Source: Vibrio splendidus | GTDB lineage: Bacteria > Pseudomonadota > Gammaproteobacteria > Enterobacterales > Vibrionaceae | Reading direction: 5' to 3' | Assembly: GCF_024347615.1 (NCBI RefSeq) | Contig: NZ_AP025508.1 | Span: 930,001-994,000, forward strand | Length of the DNA: 64,000 bases | In this document: positions 1-9,541 of the stretch, piece by piece | Layout of the letters: the number at the start of each line of letters is the position of its first letter | Position numbering within the stretch: the stretch's first letter is position 1 | Translations under genes and position numbers: made by a program | The notes under the pieces: generated by a model | Told to the model about the DNA's origin: nothing | Databases searched by the model: none | Seen by the model: the letters and a program-made list of their open reading frames with translations, nothing else

Positions 1-1
1 T

Positions 2-511
2 GATAATGAGCTGGTAGAAATTCTTGATGTGGAAAAAATTCTAGCGGAGATTTCTCCTGTTGATGAAACAATGGACAGCAAAATTGCTGAAGAAATCGCA
101 GAAGTAGAACAAGGTAAAGAATTGGTTCGTCGTATCTTGATTGCTGATGATTCAACCGTTGCTCGTAAGCAGGTTCAGCGTGCGATTGAGTCGATTGGTT
201 TTGAAGTTATTTCGGTGAAAGATGGTAAAGAAGCCTATGAGAAGCTGGTGGAGATGTCATCAGAAGGCAGTATTTACGATCAAATTTCATTGGTGATTTC
301 AGATATCGAAATGCCAGAAATGGATGGCTATACGCTGACTGCTGAGATTCGTCGTCACGCCGAACTTAAAGATCTATACGTAATTTTACACTCATCATTG
401 AGTGGTGTATTTAACCAAGCCATGGTTGAGCGTGTAGGAGCTAACTCCTTCATCGCGAAGTTCAACCCCGATGAGCTTGGTGCAGCGGTAAAAGCTGCGT
501 TAACTAACTAA
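2..511 (+). CDS. cheV: CheV chemotaxis coupling protein, C-terminal part (5' end outside window)
   Basis: The reading frame is open from base 2, so this is the 3' part of a longer gene. It encodes the last residues of a CheW-like domain and then a complete response-regulator receiver domain. Receiver landmarks are the acidic pair in LIADDST, the phospho-acceptor Asp in SDIEMPEMDG, the Ser pair in LHSSLSG and the Lys in AKFNPDE. CheV couples receptors to CheA, and its receiver is phosphorylated in adaptation. The stop lies 11 bases before cheR, so the two are probably cotranscribed, as in other Vibrio. The gene number within the cheV family cannot be told from this fragment. Confidence 0.93.
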   Translation, partial: DNELVEILDVEKILAEISPVDETMDSKIAEEIAEVEQGKELVRRILIADDSTVARKQVQRAIESIGFEVISVKDGKEAYEKLVEMSSEGSIYDQISLVISDIEMPEMDGYTLTAEIRRHAELKDLYVILHSSLSGVFNQAMVERVGANSFIAKFNPDELGAAVKAALTN

Positions 512-522
512 AAGAGACATTA

Positions 523-1350
523 ATGACTGCTATAACAATAAGTGATCAAGAGTATCGCGATTTCAGCCGTTTCTTAGAATCTCAATGTGGCATTGTATTA
601 GGTGACAGCAAACAGTACTTAGTGCGCAGCCGTCTAAGCCCATTAGTAACGAAGTTTAAGTTAGCTTCGTTGTCTGATTTGTTGAGAGATGTAGTAACAG
701 GTCGAAACCGTGAGCTGCGCGTGGCTGCAGTCGATGCCATGACGACGAACGAGACACTTTGGTTCCGTGATACTTACCCGTTTGCTGTGCTTGCGGATAA
801 ACTTCTACCGGAAATAGCGGCAAATAAACGTCCTATTAAGATTTGGTCTGCGGCAAGCTCTTCAGGCCAAGAAGCATACTCAATGGCAATGACGATTCTT
901 GAGACTCAAGCTCGTAAGCCAGGTATGTTGCCAAATGTATCGATTACCGCAACTGACATCTCAGCAAGTATGTTGGATATGTGCCGCACTGGCGCGTACG
1001 ACAACCTTGCATTGGGACGTGGACTTTCTCCTGAGCGTCGTCGTACTTTCTTTGAAGATGCGGGCGATGGCCGTATGAAAGTGAAAGATAACGTTAAGCG
1101 CATGGTGAACTTCCGCCCTCAGAACCTGATGGACAGCTATGCATTGTTAGGTAAGTTCGACATCATCTTTTGTCGTAACGTGCTGATTTACTTCTCGCCT
1201 GATATGAAATCAAAGGTACTTAACCAGATGGCAAACAGCCTGAATCCTGGTGGCTACCTATTATTGGGTGCGTCTGAATCGCTAACAGGCTTAACGGATC
1301 GTTTTGAAATGGTTCGCTGTAATCCAGGCATCATCTACAAATTAAAGTAA
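523..1350 (+). CDS. cheR: Chemotaxis protein methyltransferase CheR
   Basis: S-adenosylmethionine-dependent methyltransferase that methylates glutamates on chemoreceptors and is opposed by CheB, encoded near 48.4 kb. At 275 residues it has normal length. The N-terminal helical domain is followed by the typical MTTNETLWFRD stretch. The SAM-binding motif IWSAASSSGQEAYS begins near residue 107, and the fold ends with FDIIFCRNVLIYF. It follows cheV closely and is closed by a strong terminator, so cheVR forms the end of an upstream operon. Confidence 0.97.
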   Translation: MTAITISDQEYRDFSRFLESQCGIVLGDSKQYLVRSRLSPLVTKFKLASLSDLLRDVVTGRNRELRVAAVDAMTTNETLWFRDTYPFAVLADKLLPEIAANKRPIKIWSAASSSGQEAYSMAMTILETQARKPGMLPNVSITATDISASMLDMCRTGAYDNLALGRGLSPERRRTFFEDAGDGRMKVKDNVKRMVNFRPQNLMDSYALLGKFDIIFCRNVLIYFSPDMKSKVLNQMANSLNPGGYLLLGASESLTGLTDRFEMVRCNPGIIYKLK

Positions 1351-1392
1351 TGAGTGGCACCAGTACTAGGTGCAACGTTACTGCCTAATTTC

Positions 1393-1423
1393 AAAACCCA
1401 GCCAAGTGCTGGGTTTTCTTTTT
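1393..1423 (+). terminator. Rho-independent terminator after cheR
   Basis: A perfect 10-bp stem (1393-1402 with 1408-1417) has a 5-base loop and runs into a T-rich tract. It separates cheVR from the flg operon. Confidence 0.9.
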
Positions 1424-1477
1424 CCGGCTTAACCTATATCTTTAAGTCAGAGTGACATTCCAATTTACTCTATTTTT

Positions 1478-1493
1478 TGGCTTGTATATTGCA
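1478..1493 (+). promoter_or_regulatory. Sigma54 (-24/-12) promoter for flgBCDE
   Basis: TGGCTT-N5-TTGCA has the GG and GC doublets 12 bases apart, as sigma54 requires. It lies 113 bases upstream of flgB and after the cheR terminator. Compared with the consensus TGGCAC-N5-TTGCA, only the last two bases of the -24 element differ. Control by FlrC is inferred from the Vibrio hierarchy. Confidence 0.8.
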
Positions 1494-1605
1494 AGTTTAC
1501 CCACGAGTAACCTGTAAAAGTATTGATAGCCCGCTTTGTTTTAAAAGTTGGTATATATATTGCTTTGGTTATCTCATAACAGTCAGTTCTTGAGTTGAGG
1601 TTTAC

Positions 1606-2001
1606 ATGGCTATTTCTTTTGACAATGCTTTAGGCATTCACCAGCACACAGTTGGTGTACGTGAGCGTAACGCTGAGGTGCTTTCCACCAATATCGCGCA
1701 AGCAAACACGCCTGGGTATAAAGCAAAAGGATTAGACTTTAAGAAATCGCTGCAAGCGGCAAGTTCTGGGGCAAGCATTGGTCTTAGCCGTACGGATGGT
1801 CGGCACATTTCTGCCTCAACAACGGTGAACGGGGAAACGAAGTATCGAATTCCTACCCAACCTGATACAGGAGATGGCAACACGGTTGATTTGGATTTGG
1901 AAAGAAACCTTTTCATGCAAAACCAAATTAGGCATCAAGCCTCTCTCGACTTCCTAGGAAGTAAGTTCAAGAATTTAACTAAAGCGATTAAAGGGGAATA
2001 A
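1606..2001 (+). CDS. flgB: Flagellar proximal rod protein FlgB
   Basis: Subunit of the proximal rod, exported by the flagellar type III apparatus and assembled in the periplasm. The 131 residues match the family. The N-terminal rod/hook signature NIAQANTPGYKAKGLDF and a C-terminal helix are present, and there is no Sec signal peptide. It is the first gene after the sigma54 promoter, and flgC starts 5 bases after its stop. Confidence 0.96.
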   Translation: MAISFDNALGIHQHTVGVRERNAEVLSTNIAQANTPGYKAKGLDFKKSLQAASSGASIGLSRTDGRHISASTTVNGETKYRIPTQPDTGDGNTVDLDLERNLFMQNQIRHQASLDFLGSKFKNLTKAIKGE

Positions 2002-2005
2002 TTAG

Positions 2006-2419
2006 ATGAGTTTATTCAATGTATTCAATGTGACTGGTTCTGCGATGAGCGCTGAATCTGTTCGTCTAAATACGACCTCGAGCAACCTTGCAAACGCGGA
2101 CAGTGTAAGTAGTTCTGCTGAAGAAACTTACAAGGCTCGCCACGCAGTGTTCGGCGCTGAGTTAAATAAAGCACGCAACAGTGGTCACACTGTGCCTGTG
2201 AAAGTATTAGGTATTGTGGAAAGCGATAAGCCGTTGAGCGCGGAGTACAACCCAGATCACCCATTAGCGAATAACGAAGGCTATATCTACAAGCCTAACG
2301 TGAACGTTATGGAAGAAATGGCAAACATGATTTCGGCATCACGCGCGTACCAAACAAACGTGCAGGTTGCTGACTCGAGTAAACAAATGCTGCTGCGTAC
2401 GCTGCAGATGGGTCAATAA
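2006..2419 (+). CDS. flgC: Flagellar proximal rod protein FlgC
   Basis: Proximal rod subunit of 137 residues. The N-terminal NTTSSNLANADS motif and the C-terminal MEEMANMISASRAYQTNV helix are the paired axial-protein signatures that form the coiled rod wall. It sits immediately downstream of flgB, and flgD starts 18 bases further on behind a good AAGGAGG ribosome site. Confidence 0.96.
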   Translation: MSLFNVFNVTGSAMSAESVRLNTTSSNLANADSVSSSAEETYKARHAVFGAELNKARNSGHTVPVKVLGIVESDKPLSAEYNPDHPLANNEGYIYKPNVNVMEEMANMISASRAYQTNVQVADSSKQMLLRTLQMGQ

Positions 2420-2436
2420 GGATAAGGAGGTAGCAC

Positions 2437-3150
2437 ATGGCTGGAATCAACAACAATGTTGGTCAAAGCGGCTTGTCCTATGTTGACCAGCTGAAGAGTC
2501 TTCAAGATGGCGCGAAAAAGCCCGACGAAACAACAGGTAAGCAGGATCTTAAACAAGAAGACTTCTTATCTTTGTTGACTAAGCAATTAGCCCAACAAGA
2601 CCCTTTTAAGCCGGTTAGCAATGACCAGATGATTGCGCAAATGGCTTCATTTGCGACCGTAGATGGCATTGGCAAAATGAATACACAGTTTGAAAGCTTG
2701 AATTCATCAATGACTTCTAACCAAGCATTACAGGCATCCTCTTTGGTTGGCCGCGATGTATTGGTTCCTGGTGCGGCAGGTGTGAAACCCGGTGATGGCG
2801 GTATGGCGTCCATGGTTAAGCTTCCTCAGGCAATGGACAATGTAATCGTCCGTGTTGAGAACGAAGTTGGCCAATTGGTTCGCACTTTTGATATCGGCTC
2901 TAAACCATCAGGCGACACACGTGTTGAATGGGACGGAAAAGACGAAGACGGTAATCCATTGCCGGCTGGTAAATACAACGTGAAAGCGTCGGGTTTACTG
3001 GATGGCGAGAACACAGAGTTCCAAGTTTCCAGTTATGCGAACGTGAACAGTGTGCTTCTTGGTAAGGGCGATGGCAACGTACTACTCAATCTGGCTGGTT
3101 TCACATCGCCAGTACGACTTGCTGAAGTACTAGAAGTTGGTAAAGCGTAA
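2437..3150 (+). CDS. flgD: Hook assembly scaffold (hook cap) FlgD
   Basis: FlgD sits on the tip of the growing hook and helps FlgE subunits fold in. The N-terminal region has the conserved KQEDFLSLLTKQLAQQDPF segment near residues 40-58. The C-terminal half has the FlgD Ig-like/tudor part with DTRVEWDGKDEDGNPLPAG. Its 237 residues are usual. It is cotranscribed between flgC and flgE. Confidence 0.96.
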   Translation: MAGINNNVGQSGLSYVDQLKSLQDGAKKPDETTGKQDLKQEDFLSLLTKQLAQQDPFKPVSNDQMIAQMASFATVDGIGKMNTQFESLNSSMTSNQALQASSLVGRDVLVPGAAGVKPGDGGMASMVKLPQAMDNVIVRVENEVGQLVRTFDIGSKPSGDTRVEWDGKDEDGNPLPAGKYNVKASGLLDGENTEFQVSSYANVNSVLLGKGDGNVLLNLAGFTSPVRLAEVLEVGKA

Positions 3151-3200
3151 CGCTTTAAAAGAGTGATTATGCTAGCTAGAGAGATTAGGAGAATATTGGA

Positions 3201-4505
3201 ATGTCATATGTAGCTTTAAGCGGTCTATCCGCTGCACAACTAGACCTGAATACAACCAGTAACAACATTGCGAACGCAAACACATTCGGCTTTAAAGAGT
3301 CTCGTGCGGAGTTTGGCGATGTTTACTCAAGTTCGTTATTCACTAACGCAAAAACGACGGCAGGTGGCGGTGCGCAAGCTAGCCAAGTGGCGCAACAGTT
3401 CCATGAAGGTTCAAGTATTTATACTAACAACCCAATGGACTTACGTGTAAGTGGTACAGGTTTCTTTGCAGTATCGAAAGACCGTATGGTACCGGAGATC
3501 AATGAACTCACGCGTAATGGTGCATTTCACCTAAACAAAGACAACTACATGGTTACTGCTAACGATGAGTTTCTTTTAGGTTACGATGTTGATCCAAATT
3601 CGGGTGAAGTTCTTTCTTACGCGCCAAAGCCACTCGACATTCCTGCTGAGTTTGGTAAGCCAAAACAGACAGAAAACATTGAAGTAGGGGTTAACCTTCC
3701 TGCAAACGGTGATCTTAAAGACCCGGCTGCATTTAACTTCAAAGATGCTGACACTTATAATCGTGCAACGTCTTCGACGGTATACGATTCTATGGGTCAG
3801 TCTTACAAGTTAACGACTTACTACCTCAAAGATCAGACTCAACCAAACACTTGGCAGACGTACTACACCATGTCAGATGAGAACGGTGAAAAGCCGGTCA
3901 ATATTACGGGTGGTGATGCGACCAATGCACAAGGTCATGTTGGTCACACAATGAAGTTCAACAATGACGGTACGTTGGCGAGCCTTAACAATGGCCAGCC
4001 AATTAACTCTGAAGCACTAGGTGCAGGAGCTAACCCAATTGATTTGAACGGTGCTGATCCAACGCAAGTACTTAAGTTTGGTCTAGATTCGTCAACTCAG
4101 TTTGCTGCTCCATTTGAACTCACTAAGTTCGATGAAGATGGCGCGACAACAGGTTTCTTAACCAAAATCGATTTCGATGAGTACGGCAGTGTTTTAGGTA
4201 CTTACTCAAATGGTGAAAACGTGATGCTTGGCCGTGTAGGCTTGGTTCGTGTACCCAATGAGCAAGGCTTAGATAAGAAAGGCGGCACTCAGTGGGATTC
4301 TACTAATGACTCAGGTTCTAAAATCTGGGGTGAATCGAACAAAGGTTCATTTGGTAGCATCAACAACGGCTCGCTAGAGCAGTCGAACATCGATATGACT
4401 CAAGAACTGGTTGATTTGATTTCTGCTCAACGTAACTTCCAAGCGAACTCGCGTTCTCTAGAAGTACACAACCAACTGCAACAGAATATTCTTCAGATTC
4501 GTTAA
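3201..4505 (+). CDS. flgE: Flagellar hook protein FlgE
   Basis: Main subunit of the hook, the universal joint outside the outer membrane. At 434 residues it has the N-terminal axial motif LNTTSNNIANANTFGFKES and the C-terminal ELVDLISAQRNFQANS. The variable domains lie between them. The start is set by an AGGAG sequence 11-15 bases upstream. It is the last gene of the flgB transcript: a hairpin follows and flgF has its own sigma54 promoter. Confidence 0.97.
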   Translation: MSYVALSGLSAAQLDLNTTSNNIANANTFGFKESRAEFGDVYSSSLFTNAKTTAGGGAQASQVAQQFHEGSSIYTNNPMDLRVSGTGFFAVSKDRMVPEINELTRNGAFHLNKDNYMVTANDEFLLGYDVDPNSGEVLSYAPKPLDIPAEFGKPKQTENIEVGVNLPANGDLKDPAAFNFKDADTYNRATSSTVYDSMGQSYKLTTYYLKDQTQPNTWQTYYTMSDENGEKPVNITGGDATNAQGHVGHTMKFNNDGTLASLNNGQPINSEALGAGANPIDLNGADPTQVLKFGLDSSTQFAAPFELTKFDEDGATTGFLTKIDFDEYGSVLGTYSNGENVMLGRVGLVRVPNEQGLDKKGGTQWDSTNDSGSKIWGESNKGSFGSINNGSLEQSNIDMTQELVDLISAQRNFQANSRSLEVHNQLQQNILQIR

Positions 4506-4533
4506 TCGTTTCCAGCGTTTGAATCATCTGCGA

Positions 4534-4564
4534 ATACCCAATTCAATGTTATTGAATTGGGTAT
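4534..4564 (+). terminator. Strong hairpin after flgE, without T tract
   Basis: A perfect 14-bp inverted repeat (4534-4547 with 4551-4564) has a 3-base loop, 29 bases after the flgE stop. No run of T follows, so it may protect the 3' end of the mRNA or act as a weak terminator rather than a classic intrinsic one. Confidence 0.55.
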
Positions 4565-4711
4565 CGTTGCTGAATTTGATATGGCTGTTTGCCGCCCCTA
4601 TTGCCGCCCGGTAATGCCTCTGGCAACAATTATTCCTCAATGATCCTTTGACGATCACCCCTCTCCGTTCTTTTTCTATTTAAATTACTGATAAATAACA
4701 GTAAAAAATAT

Positions 4712-4727
4712 TGGCACAGTGTTTGCT
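4712..4727 (+). promoter_or_regulatory. Sigma54 (-24/-12) promoter for flgFGHIJ
   Basis: TGGCAC-AGTGT-TTGCT is a full consensus match, 38 bases before the flgF start. It makes flgF the head of a second flg transcription unit. Confidence 0.9.
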
Positions 4728-4764
4728 TTATTAGCCCCAGAAGATGATTTTTTGGAGCAAAATT

Positions 4765-5514
4765 ATGGATCGCGCACTGTTTCTTGCCATGAGTGGCGCT
4801 AAGCAAAATATGCAAGCTTTGCAGCTACGTGCTAACAACCTTGCCAACGTAAGTACAACGGGTTTCCGTGCTGATTTAGCACAAGCACGTTCAATGCAAG
4901 CGTACGGTGAAGGCATGCCTACTCGTGTTTTCAGCATGACAGAACGTCCGGGTCATAATTTCGCACAAGGTAGTGTGGTCACCACTGGCCGAGATCTTGA
5001 TGTCACTATTCAAGGTGATGGTTGGATTTCAGTAATGGATAACACAGGCCGTGAAGGTTTAACGCGTAATGGTAATCTAAAGGTTGACCAAAACGGTTTG
5101 TTAACCAACGCAAGCGGTCACCTGGTGTTAGGTGAGAATGACGCGCCAATCACGCTACCTATTCCTATCAGTAAAGTAGAAATTGGTACAGATGGTACGA
5201 TTTCGGTGATTCCTCAAGGCGCTCCAGCTGAAGAATTAGCGATTGTTGACCGTATTAAACTTGTACGCCCAGACAACCAAAGTTTGTTTAAAGATACGAA
5301 TGGTCTATTCCGTTCGAAAAACCCAGATCAGGCATACGAAGCAGATGCAGCGGTAACGTTGCTTAAAGGTGCTATCGAAGGCAGTAACGTAAATGCTGTA
5401 GGTGAAATGACCAGCCTAATTGACTTGCAACGTCAGTTTGAAATGCAGGTCAAGATGATGAGCACGGCAGAGGAAATGGACAAGTCGTCTGATTCACTGC
5501 TTCGTATGAGCTAA
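4765..5514 (+). CDS. flgF: Flagellar proximal rod protein FlgF
   Basis: Rod protein of 249 residues from this start. An in-frame ATG lies 21 bases upstream, but GGAG at 4754-4757 sits 7 bases before ATG 4765, and family members begin MDRALFLAMSGA. The axial motif LRANNLANVSTTGFRADL and the C-terminal MTSLIDLQRQFEMQVKMM helix are present. It lies directly downstream of the sigma54 promoter, 21 bases before flgG. Confidence 0.95.
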   Translation: MDRALFLAMSGAKQNMQALQLRANNLANVSTTGFRADLAQARSMQAYGEGMPTRVFSMTERPGHNFAQGSVVTTGRDLDVTIQGDGWISVMDNTGREGLTRNGNLKVDQNGLLTNASGHLVLGENDAPITLPIPISKVEIGTDGTISVIPQGAPAEELAIVDRIKLVRPDNQSLFKDTNGLFRSKNPDQAYEADAAVTLLKGAIEGSNVNAVGEMTSLIDLQRQFEMQVKMMSTAEEMDKSSDSLLRMS

Positions 5515-5535
5515 TAGAATTTAAAGGAATTTGCT

Positions 5536-6324
5536 ATGCATCCAGCATTATGGGTAAGTAAAACAGGTTTAGACGCACAACAAACCAATATCTCAACGAT
5601 TTCGAACAACCTTGCCAACGCCTCGACCATTGGTTTTAAAAAGAGTCGTGCGGTATTTGAAGATCTGTTCTATCAGAATATCAACCAGCCAGGTGGCCAA
5701 TCGTCTCAAAATACTGAGCTGCCTAGTGGCTTGATGTTAGGTGCAGGTTCAAAAGTAGTCGCAACTCAAAAAGTGCACACTCACGGTAACGCGCAAACAA
5801 CGTCGAACAGCTTAGATATGATGATTGAAGGCGACGGCTTCTTCCAAGTTGAAATGCCAGACGGTGAAACAGGTTACAGCCGAAATGGTCAGTTCACTCT
5901 GAACGGTGACGGCGCGATCGTTACATCAGGTCAAGGTTATGCTCTGCAACCAGAAATCGTGATTCCTGAAGATGCGATTTCGGTGACGGTTGGTAATGAT
6001 GGTGAAGTGTCTGTTCGTCTACGTGGTGAGCAAAACAACGTCGTGGTTGGCCAAATCACTATCACTGACTTCGTAAACCCAGGTGGTTTAGAGCCTGTAG
6101 GTCAAAACCTTTACTTACCAACCGGTGCTAGTGGCGACCCGCAAGAGGGGGTTCCTGGCTTTGATGGCTTAGGTAATATTCGTCAGTCGATGCTTGAAAC
6201 ATCGAACGTCAACGTAACCGAAGAGCTGGTGAATATGATTGAAGCTCAACGTGTCTACGAAATGAATTCGAAAGTTATCTCGTCGGTAGACAAGATGATG
6301 AGCTTTGTTAACCAACAGCTGTAA
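5536..6324 (+). CDS. flgG: Flagellar distal rod protein FlgG
   Basis: Distal rod subunit that passes through the L and P rings. The 262 residues are typical. The N-terminal QQTNISTISNNLANASTIGF segment and the C-terminal ELVNMIEAQRVYEMNSKV segment are the axial-family signatures. AAAGGAA precedes the start. It is cotranscribed with flgF. Confidence 0.97.
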   Translation: MHPALWVSKTGLDAQQTNISTISNNLANASTIGFKKSRAVFEDLFYQNINQPGGQSSQNTELPSGLMLGAGSKVVATQKVHTHGNAQTTSNSLDMMIEGDGFFQVEMPDGETGYSRNGQFTLNGDGAIVTSGQGYALQPEIVIPEDAISVTVGNDGEVSVRLRGEQNNVVVGQITITDFVNPGGLEPVGQNLYLPTGASGDPQEGVPGFDGLGNIRQSMLETSNVNVTEELVNMIEAQRVYEMNSKVISSVDKMMSFVNQQL

Positions 6325-6431
6325 TTGGTTTATTAGCCGTTTACTTATTGATAATTAATTGATTTTTCCAATTAACTGACGTGTTTCTACCAATTGATTT
6401 ATTTACCATTGCCTGCTGAGAGTATATCGCC

Positions 6432-7208
6432 ATGAAACGTATTTTTTGTTTAGCTCTGTTTATGTCTATGACGGGGTGTTCTGTTTTGGATCCTATTGAG
6501 ACTCCGGCAGAAGAAAACGCAACCACAGTGGTTGATGCCGTGGAAGGTGATAAGTCAGCGCAAGAGAGTTCAGGCATTATCGATACGCTTCGTGGTCGAA
6601 CCGATCCAGTTGCTGGTGACCCAGCATGGGCGCCAATCAATCCAAAAGAAAAACCAGAACACTACGCAGCAGCAACGGGCTCACTGTTCAATGTTAATCA
6701 CATTGGCAGCATGTATGACGACTCAAAACCTCGTGGTATTGGTGACATCATTACCGTGGCGTTAGACGAGAATACTCGAGCGACCAAGAAAGCCAACGCA
6801 GACATGTCTAAGTCGAATGATGCAACGATGGAGCCGCTGGCAGTCGGTGGTCAAGAGCTGACTATCGACAAGTACAACTTTTCTTATGATCTGAGCAACA
6901 CCAACACCTTTGCGGGTGACGCGTCAGCCAACCAAAGTAACAGTATCAGCGGTTACATTACCGTTGAAGTTATCGAAGTATTAGCCAATGGTAACCTAGT
7001 GGTCCGTGGCGAAAAGTGGATGACACTGAACACGGGCGATGAGTACATCCGCCTAAGCGGCACTATTCGTCCTGATGATATAGACTTCGAAAATACCATC
7101 GCTTCAAACCGTGTTTCTAACGCACGAATTCAGTATTCAGGTACGGGCGTGCAGAAAGATATGCAAGAGCCTGGATTCTTGGCACGATTCTTTAATGTAT
7201 CTCTGTAG
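6432..7208 (+). CDS. flgH: Flagellar L-ring lipoprotein FlgH
   Basis: Outer-membrane lipoprotein forming the L ring around the rod. A lipoprotein signal ends at the lipobox MTGC, with Cys16 as the lipidation site. The C-terminal half is the conserved part, including [18 protein letters not shown] and [19 protein letters not shown]. Its 258 residues are slightly longer than enterobacterial FlgH because of an acidic N-terminal stretch. A 107-base AT-rich gap separates it from flgG with no convincing promoter. Confidence 0.96.
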   Translation: MKRIFCLALFMSMTGCSVLDPIETPAEENATTVVDAVEGDKSAQESSGIIDTLRGRTDPVAGDPAWAPINPKEKPEHYAAATGSLFNVNHIGSMYDDSKPRGIGDIITVALDENTRATKKANADMSKSNDATMEPLAVGGQELTIDKYNFSYDLSNTNTFAGDASANQSNSISGYITVEVIEVLANGNLVVRGEKWMTLNTGDEYIRLSGTIRPDDIDFENTIASNRVSNARIQYSGTGVQKDMQEPGFLARFFNVSL

Positions 7209-7211
7209 AGC

Positions 7212-7247
7212 TTGATGGGGCGTCGAGATACTGACAGCCCTCATCAA
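7212..7247 (+). other. Intercistronic hairpin between flgH and flgI
   Basis: A 9-bp stem with one G-U pair (7212-7220 with 7239-7247) begins just after the flgH stop. No T tract follows, so it is more likely an mRNA-stability or processing element than a terminator. Confidence 0.4.
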
Positions 7248-7302
7248 TCACAAATATTTCGCTAAGTTATTATAAACTAAAGCAATACAGACAGGTTACT
7301 CA

Positions 7303-8394
7303 ATGAAAAAACTCACACTCGTACTATTCGGCATGCTGTTTCTTGCCACCAGTGCCCATGCTGCGCGTATTAAAGACGTGGCAAAAGTGGCGGGTGTTCG
7401 TAGTAACCAACTTGTCGGTTATGGTTTGGTTACGGGTTTGCCGGGGACAGGTGAGACAACTCCCTTTACCGATCAAACGTTTAACGCAATGCTGCAAAAC
7501 TTTGGCATCCAATTGCCGCCCGGCACCAAGCCAAAAACTAAAAACGTCGCCGCGGTAATTGTTACCGCTGAACTCCCGGCATTCTCTAAGCAAGGTCAGG
7601 AAGTTGACGTAACCGTTTCTTCTATCGGTTCAGCAAAAAGCCTTCGTGGTGGTACTTTGCTGCAGACCTTCCTGAAAGGTCTAGACGGTCAGGTGTATGC
7701 GGTCGCGCAAGGTAACTTGGTAGTAAGTGGCTTTAGTGCACAAGGTAACGACGGTTCTAAGATTGTCGGTAACAACCCTAACGTCGGTATCATCTCTAGC
7801 GGTGCGACGGTTGAACAAGAAATCCCAACTCCATTTGGCCGTGGTGACTACATCACTTTCAACCTAATCCAATCAGATTTCACAACAGCTCAGCGTTTGG
7901 CTGATGCGGTAAATAATTTCCTAGGCCCACAAATGGCTTCAGCGGTCGATGCGACGTCTGTAAAAGTTCGCGCACCTCGTGAAATCAGCCAACGTGTGGC
8001 TTTCTTATCGGCAATCGAAAACATCGAATTTGATCCTGCAGAGGGCTCTGCAAAAATCATTGTTAACTCTCGTACCGGTACCATTGTGGTTGGTAAGCAC
8101 GTTCGCCTAAGAGCGGCGGCGGTAACCCACGGTGGTATGACGGTTGCAATCAAAGAAAATCTAAACGTAAGCCAACCGAACGCATTCTCTGGTGGCCAAA
8201 CGGTAGTGGTTCCTGATTCTGATATCGAAATCACGGAAGGCGATGGCAAGATGTTCAAATTTGAACCTGGCCTAACGCTGGATGATTTGGTCCGAGCAGT
8301 CAACGAAGTGGGCGCAGCGCCTTCTGATTTAATGGCAATCCTTCAAGCACTGAAACAAGCCGGTGCAATTGAAGGCCAATTGATCATTATCTAA
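7303..8394 (+). CDS. flgI: Flagellar P-ring protein FlgI
   Basis: Periplasmic P-ring protein, the bushing for the rod. The Sec signal peptide of 20 residues ends at SAHA before [19 protein letters not shown], the family N-terminus. [13 protein letters not shown] and the C-terminal [18 protein letters not shown] segment are also conserved. The 363 residues match the family. flgJ begins 10 bases after its stop. Confidence 0.97.
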   Translation: MKKLTLVLFGMLFLATSAHAARIKDVAKVAGVRSNQLVGYGLVTGLPGTGETTPFTDQTFNAMLQNFGIQLPPGTKPKTKNVAAVIVTAELPAFSKQGQEVDVTVSSIGSAKSLRGGTLLQTFLKGLDGQVYAVAQGNLVVSGFSAQGNDGSKIVGNNPNVGIISSGATVEQEIPTPFGRGDYITFNLIQSDFTTAQRLADAVNNFLGPQMASAVDATSVKVRAPREISQRVAFLSAIENIEFDPAEGSAKIIVNSRTGTIVVGKHVRLRAAAVTHGGMTVAIKENLNVSQPNAFSGGQTVVVPDSDIEITEGDGKMFKFEPGLTLDDLVRAVNEVGAAPSDLMAILQALKQAGAIEGQLIII

Positions 8395-8404
8395 GGAATA
8401 AAGC

Positions 8405-9322
8405 ATGATTAAGAATAACAATGACATCGGCTTTATTCACGACATCGGTAGTTTAGACCGTCTTCGTCAACAAGCAGTAAATGGTGAAGAAGGCAGCGAA
8501 AAAGAGGCACTAACTGCGGCGGCAAAACAGTTTGAATCGATTTTTACTTCGATGCTGTTTAAGTCGATGCGTGATGCTAACTCTAGCTTTAAGTCGGATA
8601 TGCTGAACAGCCAGAACGAGCAGTTTTATCGTCAGATGCAAGATGACCAAATGGCGAGTGAGTTGAGTGCTTCAGGTTCATTAGGCCTTGCGGACATGAT
8701 TGTAGCTCAGTTAAGCGCGGGTCAAGTAAGCGACGCGACAGAAGATAAGGTTCGCAGTGAAGGTTTTGATACCTCGTTGGAAAGACCTCAATATTCTGGT
8801 CGTTCAGAAGAGAAAGTCTCTGAAGTTCAATCTGCTTCCGCTGTTAAACAACCAGCATCTTTCGATTCCCCAGAATCTTTTGTTACCTCAATGAAGCCTT
8901 ACGCTGAAAAAGCGGCGAGTGCACTTGGTGTTGATTCGTCACTGCTATTAGCACAAGCGGCACTTGAAACAGGTTGGGGCTCTAAGATGATTAAGAACTC
9001 TTTGGGCAACAGCAATAATTTATTTAACATCAAAGCAGATAGAAGTTGGAAGGGCGATAAGGTCGCGACTCAAACTCTTGAGTTCCATGGCAAAACCGCC
9101 GTTAAAGAGTCAGCTTCCTTCCGTTCTTACTCTAATTTCGAAGATAGCTTTAATGATTACGTGAAGTTCTTGAACGAGAATCCAAGATACGAAACGGCGC
9201 TACAGCATCAAGGCAATTCAGAGAATTTCATCAAAGGCATTCATCAGGCTGGTTACGCAACTGACCCTAACTATGCAGACAAGGTTTTACGAGTTAAAGC
9301 CAAGATTGATGAGATGAACTAG
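8405..9322 (+). CDS. flgJ: Rod-assembly protein and peptidoglycan hydrolase FlgJ
   Basis: Two-domain protein of 305 residues. The N-terminal rod-cap domain (about residues 30-105) contains AAKQFESIFTSMLFKSMRDAN. The C-terminal glucosaminidase domain (about 155-305) opens a hole in the cell wall for the rod. The putative catalytic Glu is Glu188 in QAALETGWGSKM. A Ser/Glu-rich linker joins them. It ends the flgF unit and is followed by a terminator. Confidence 0.96.
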   Translation: MIKNNNDIGFIHDIGSLDRLRQQAVNGEEGSEKEALTAAAKQFESIFTSMLFKSMRDANSSFKSDMLNSQNEQFYRQMQDDQMASELSASGSLGLADMIVAQLSAGQVSDATEDKVRSEGFDTSLERPQYSGRSEEKVSEVQSASAVKQPASFDSPESFVTSMKPYAEKAASALGVDSSLLLAQAALETGWGSKMIKNSLGNSNNLFNIKADRSWKGDKVATQTLEFHGKTAVKESASFRSYSNFEDSFNDYVKFLNENPRYETALQHQGNSENFIKGIHQAGYATDPNYADKVLRVKAKIDEMN

Positions 9323-9340
9323 CGTCATCAATCAACATAG

Positions 9341-9369
9341 AGAGCTTGCTACTGTCAGGCTCTTTTCTT
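9341..9369 (+). terminator. Terminator after flgJ
   Basis: An 8-bp stem with one G-U pair (9341-9348 with 9356-9363) has a 7-base loop, followed by TTTCTTC. Confidence 0.65.
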
Positions 9370-9456
9370 CTCCGCCCCTTCAGTTCTTACGCGTAATCCA
9401 TAGTTATCTCCTTACACTTCAATAAATTATCGTATTTTGACTTTCCATTTTTTTAT

Positions 9457-9472
9457 TGGCACATATGTTGCT
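9457..9472 (+). promoter_or_regulatory. Sigma54 (-24/-12) promoter for flgKL
   Basis: TGGCAC-ATATG-TTGCT is a full consensus match, 70 bases before flgK and after the flgJ terminator. Confidence 0.9.
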
Positions 9473-9541
9473 TGTATCTTAGTAATATACGGTTGTAGTT
9501 AATCAGTTCATTCTGGTTTTGTTAAGTTTTTTGGGGGCATT

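Noticed and set aside
1355-1373. TGGCAC followed by TGCA after cheR, resembling a sigma54 promoter
   Set aside because: The GG and GC doublets are 16 bases apart instead of 12, and the site precedes the cheR terminator.
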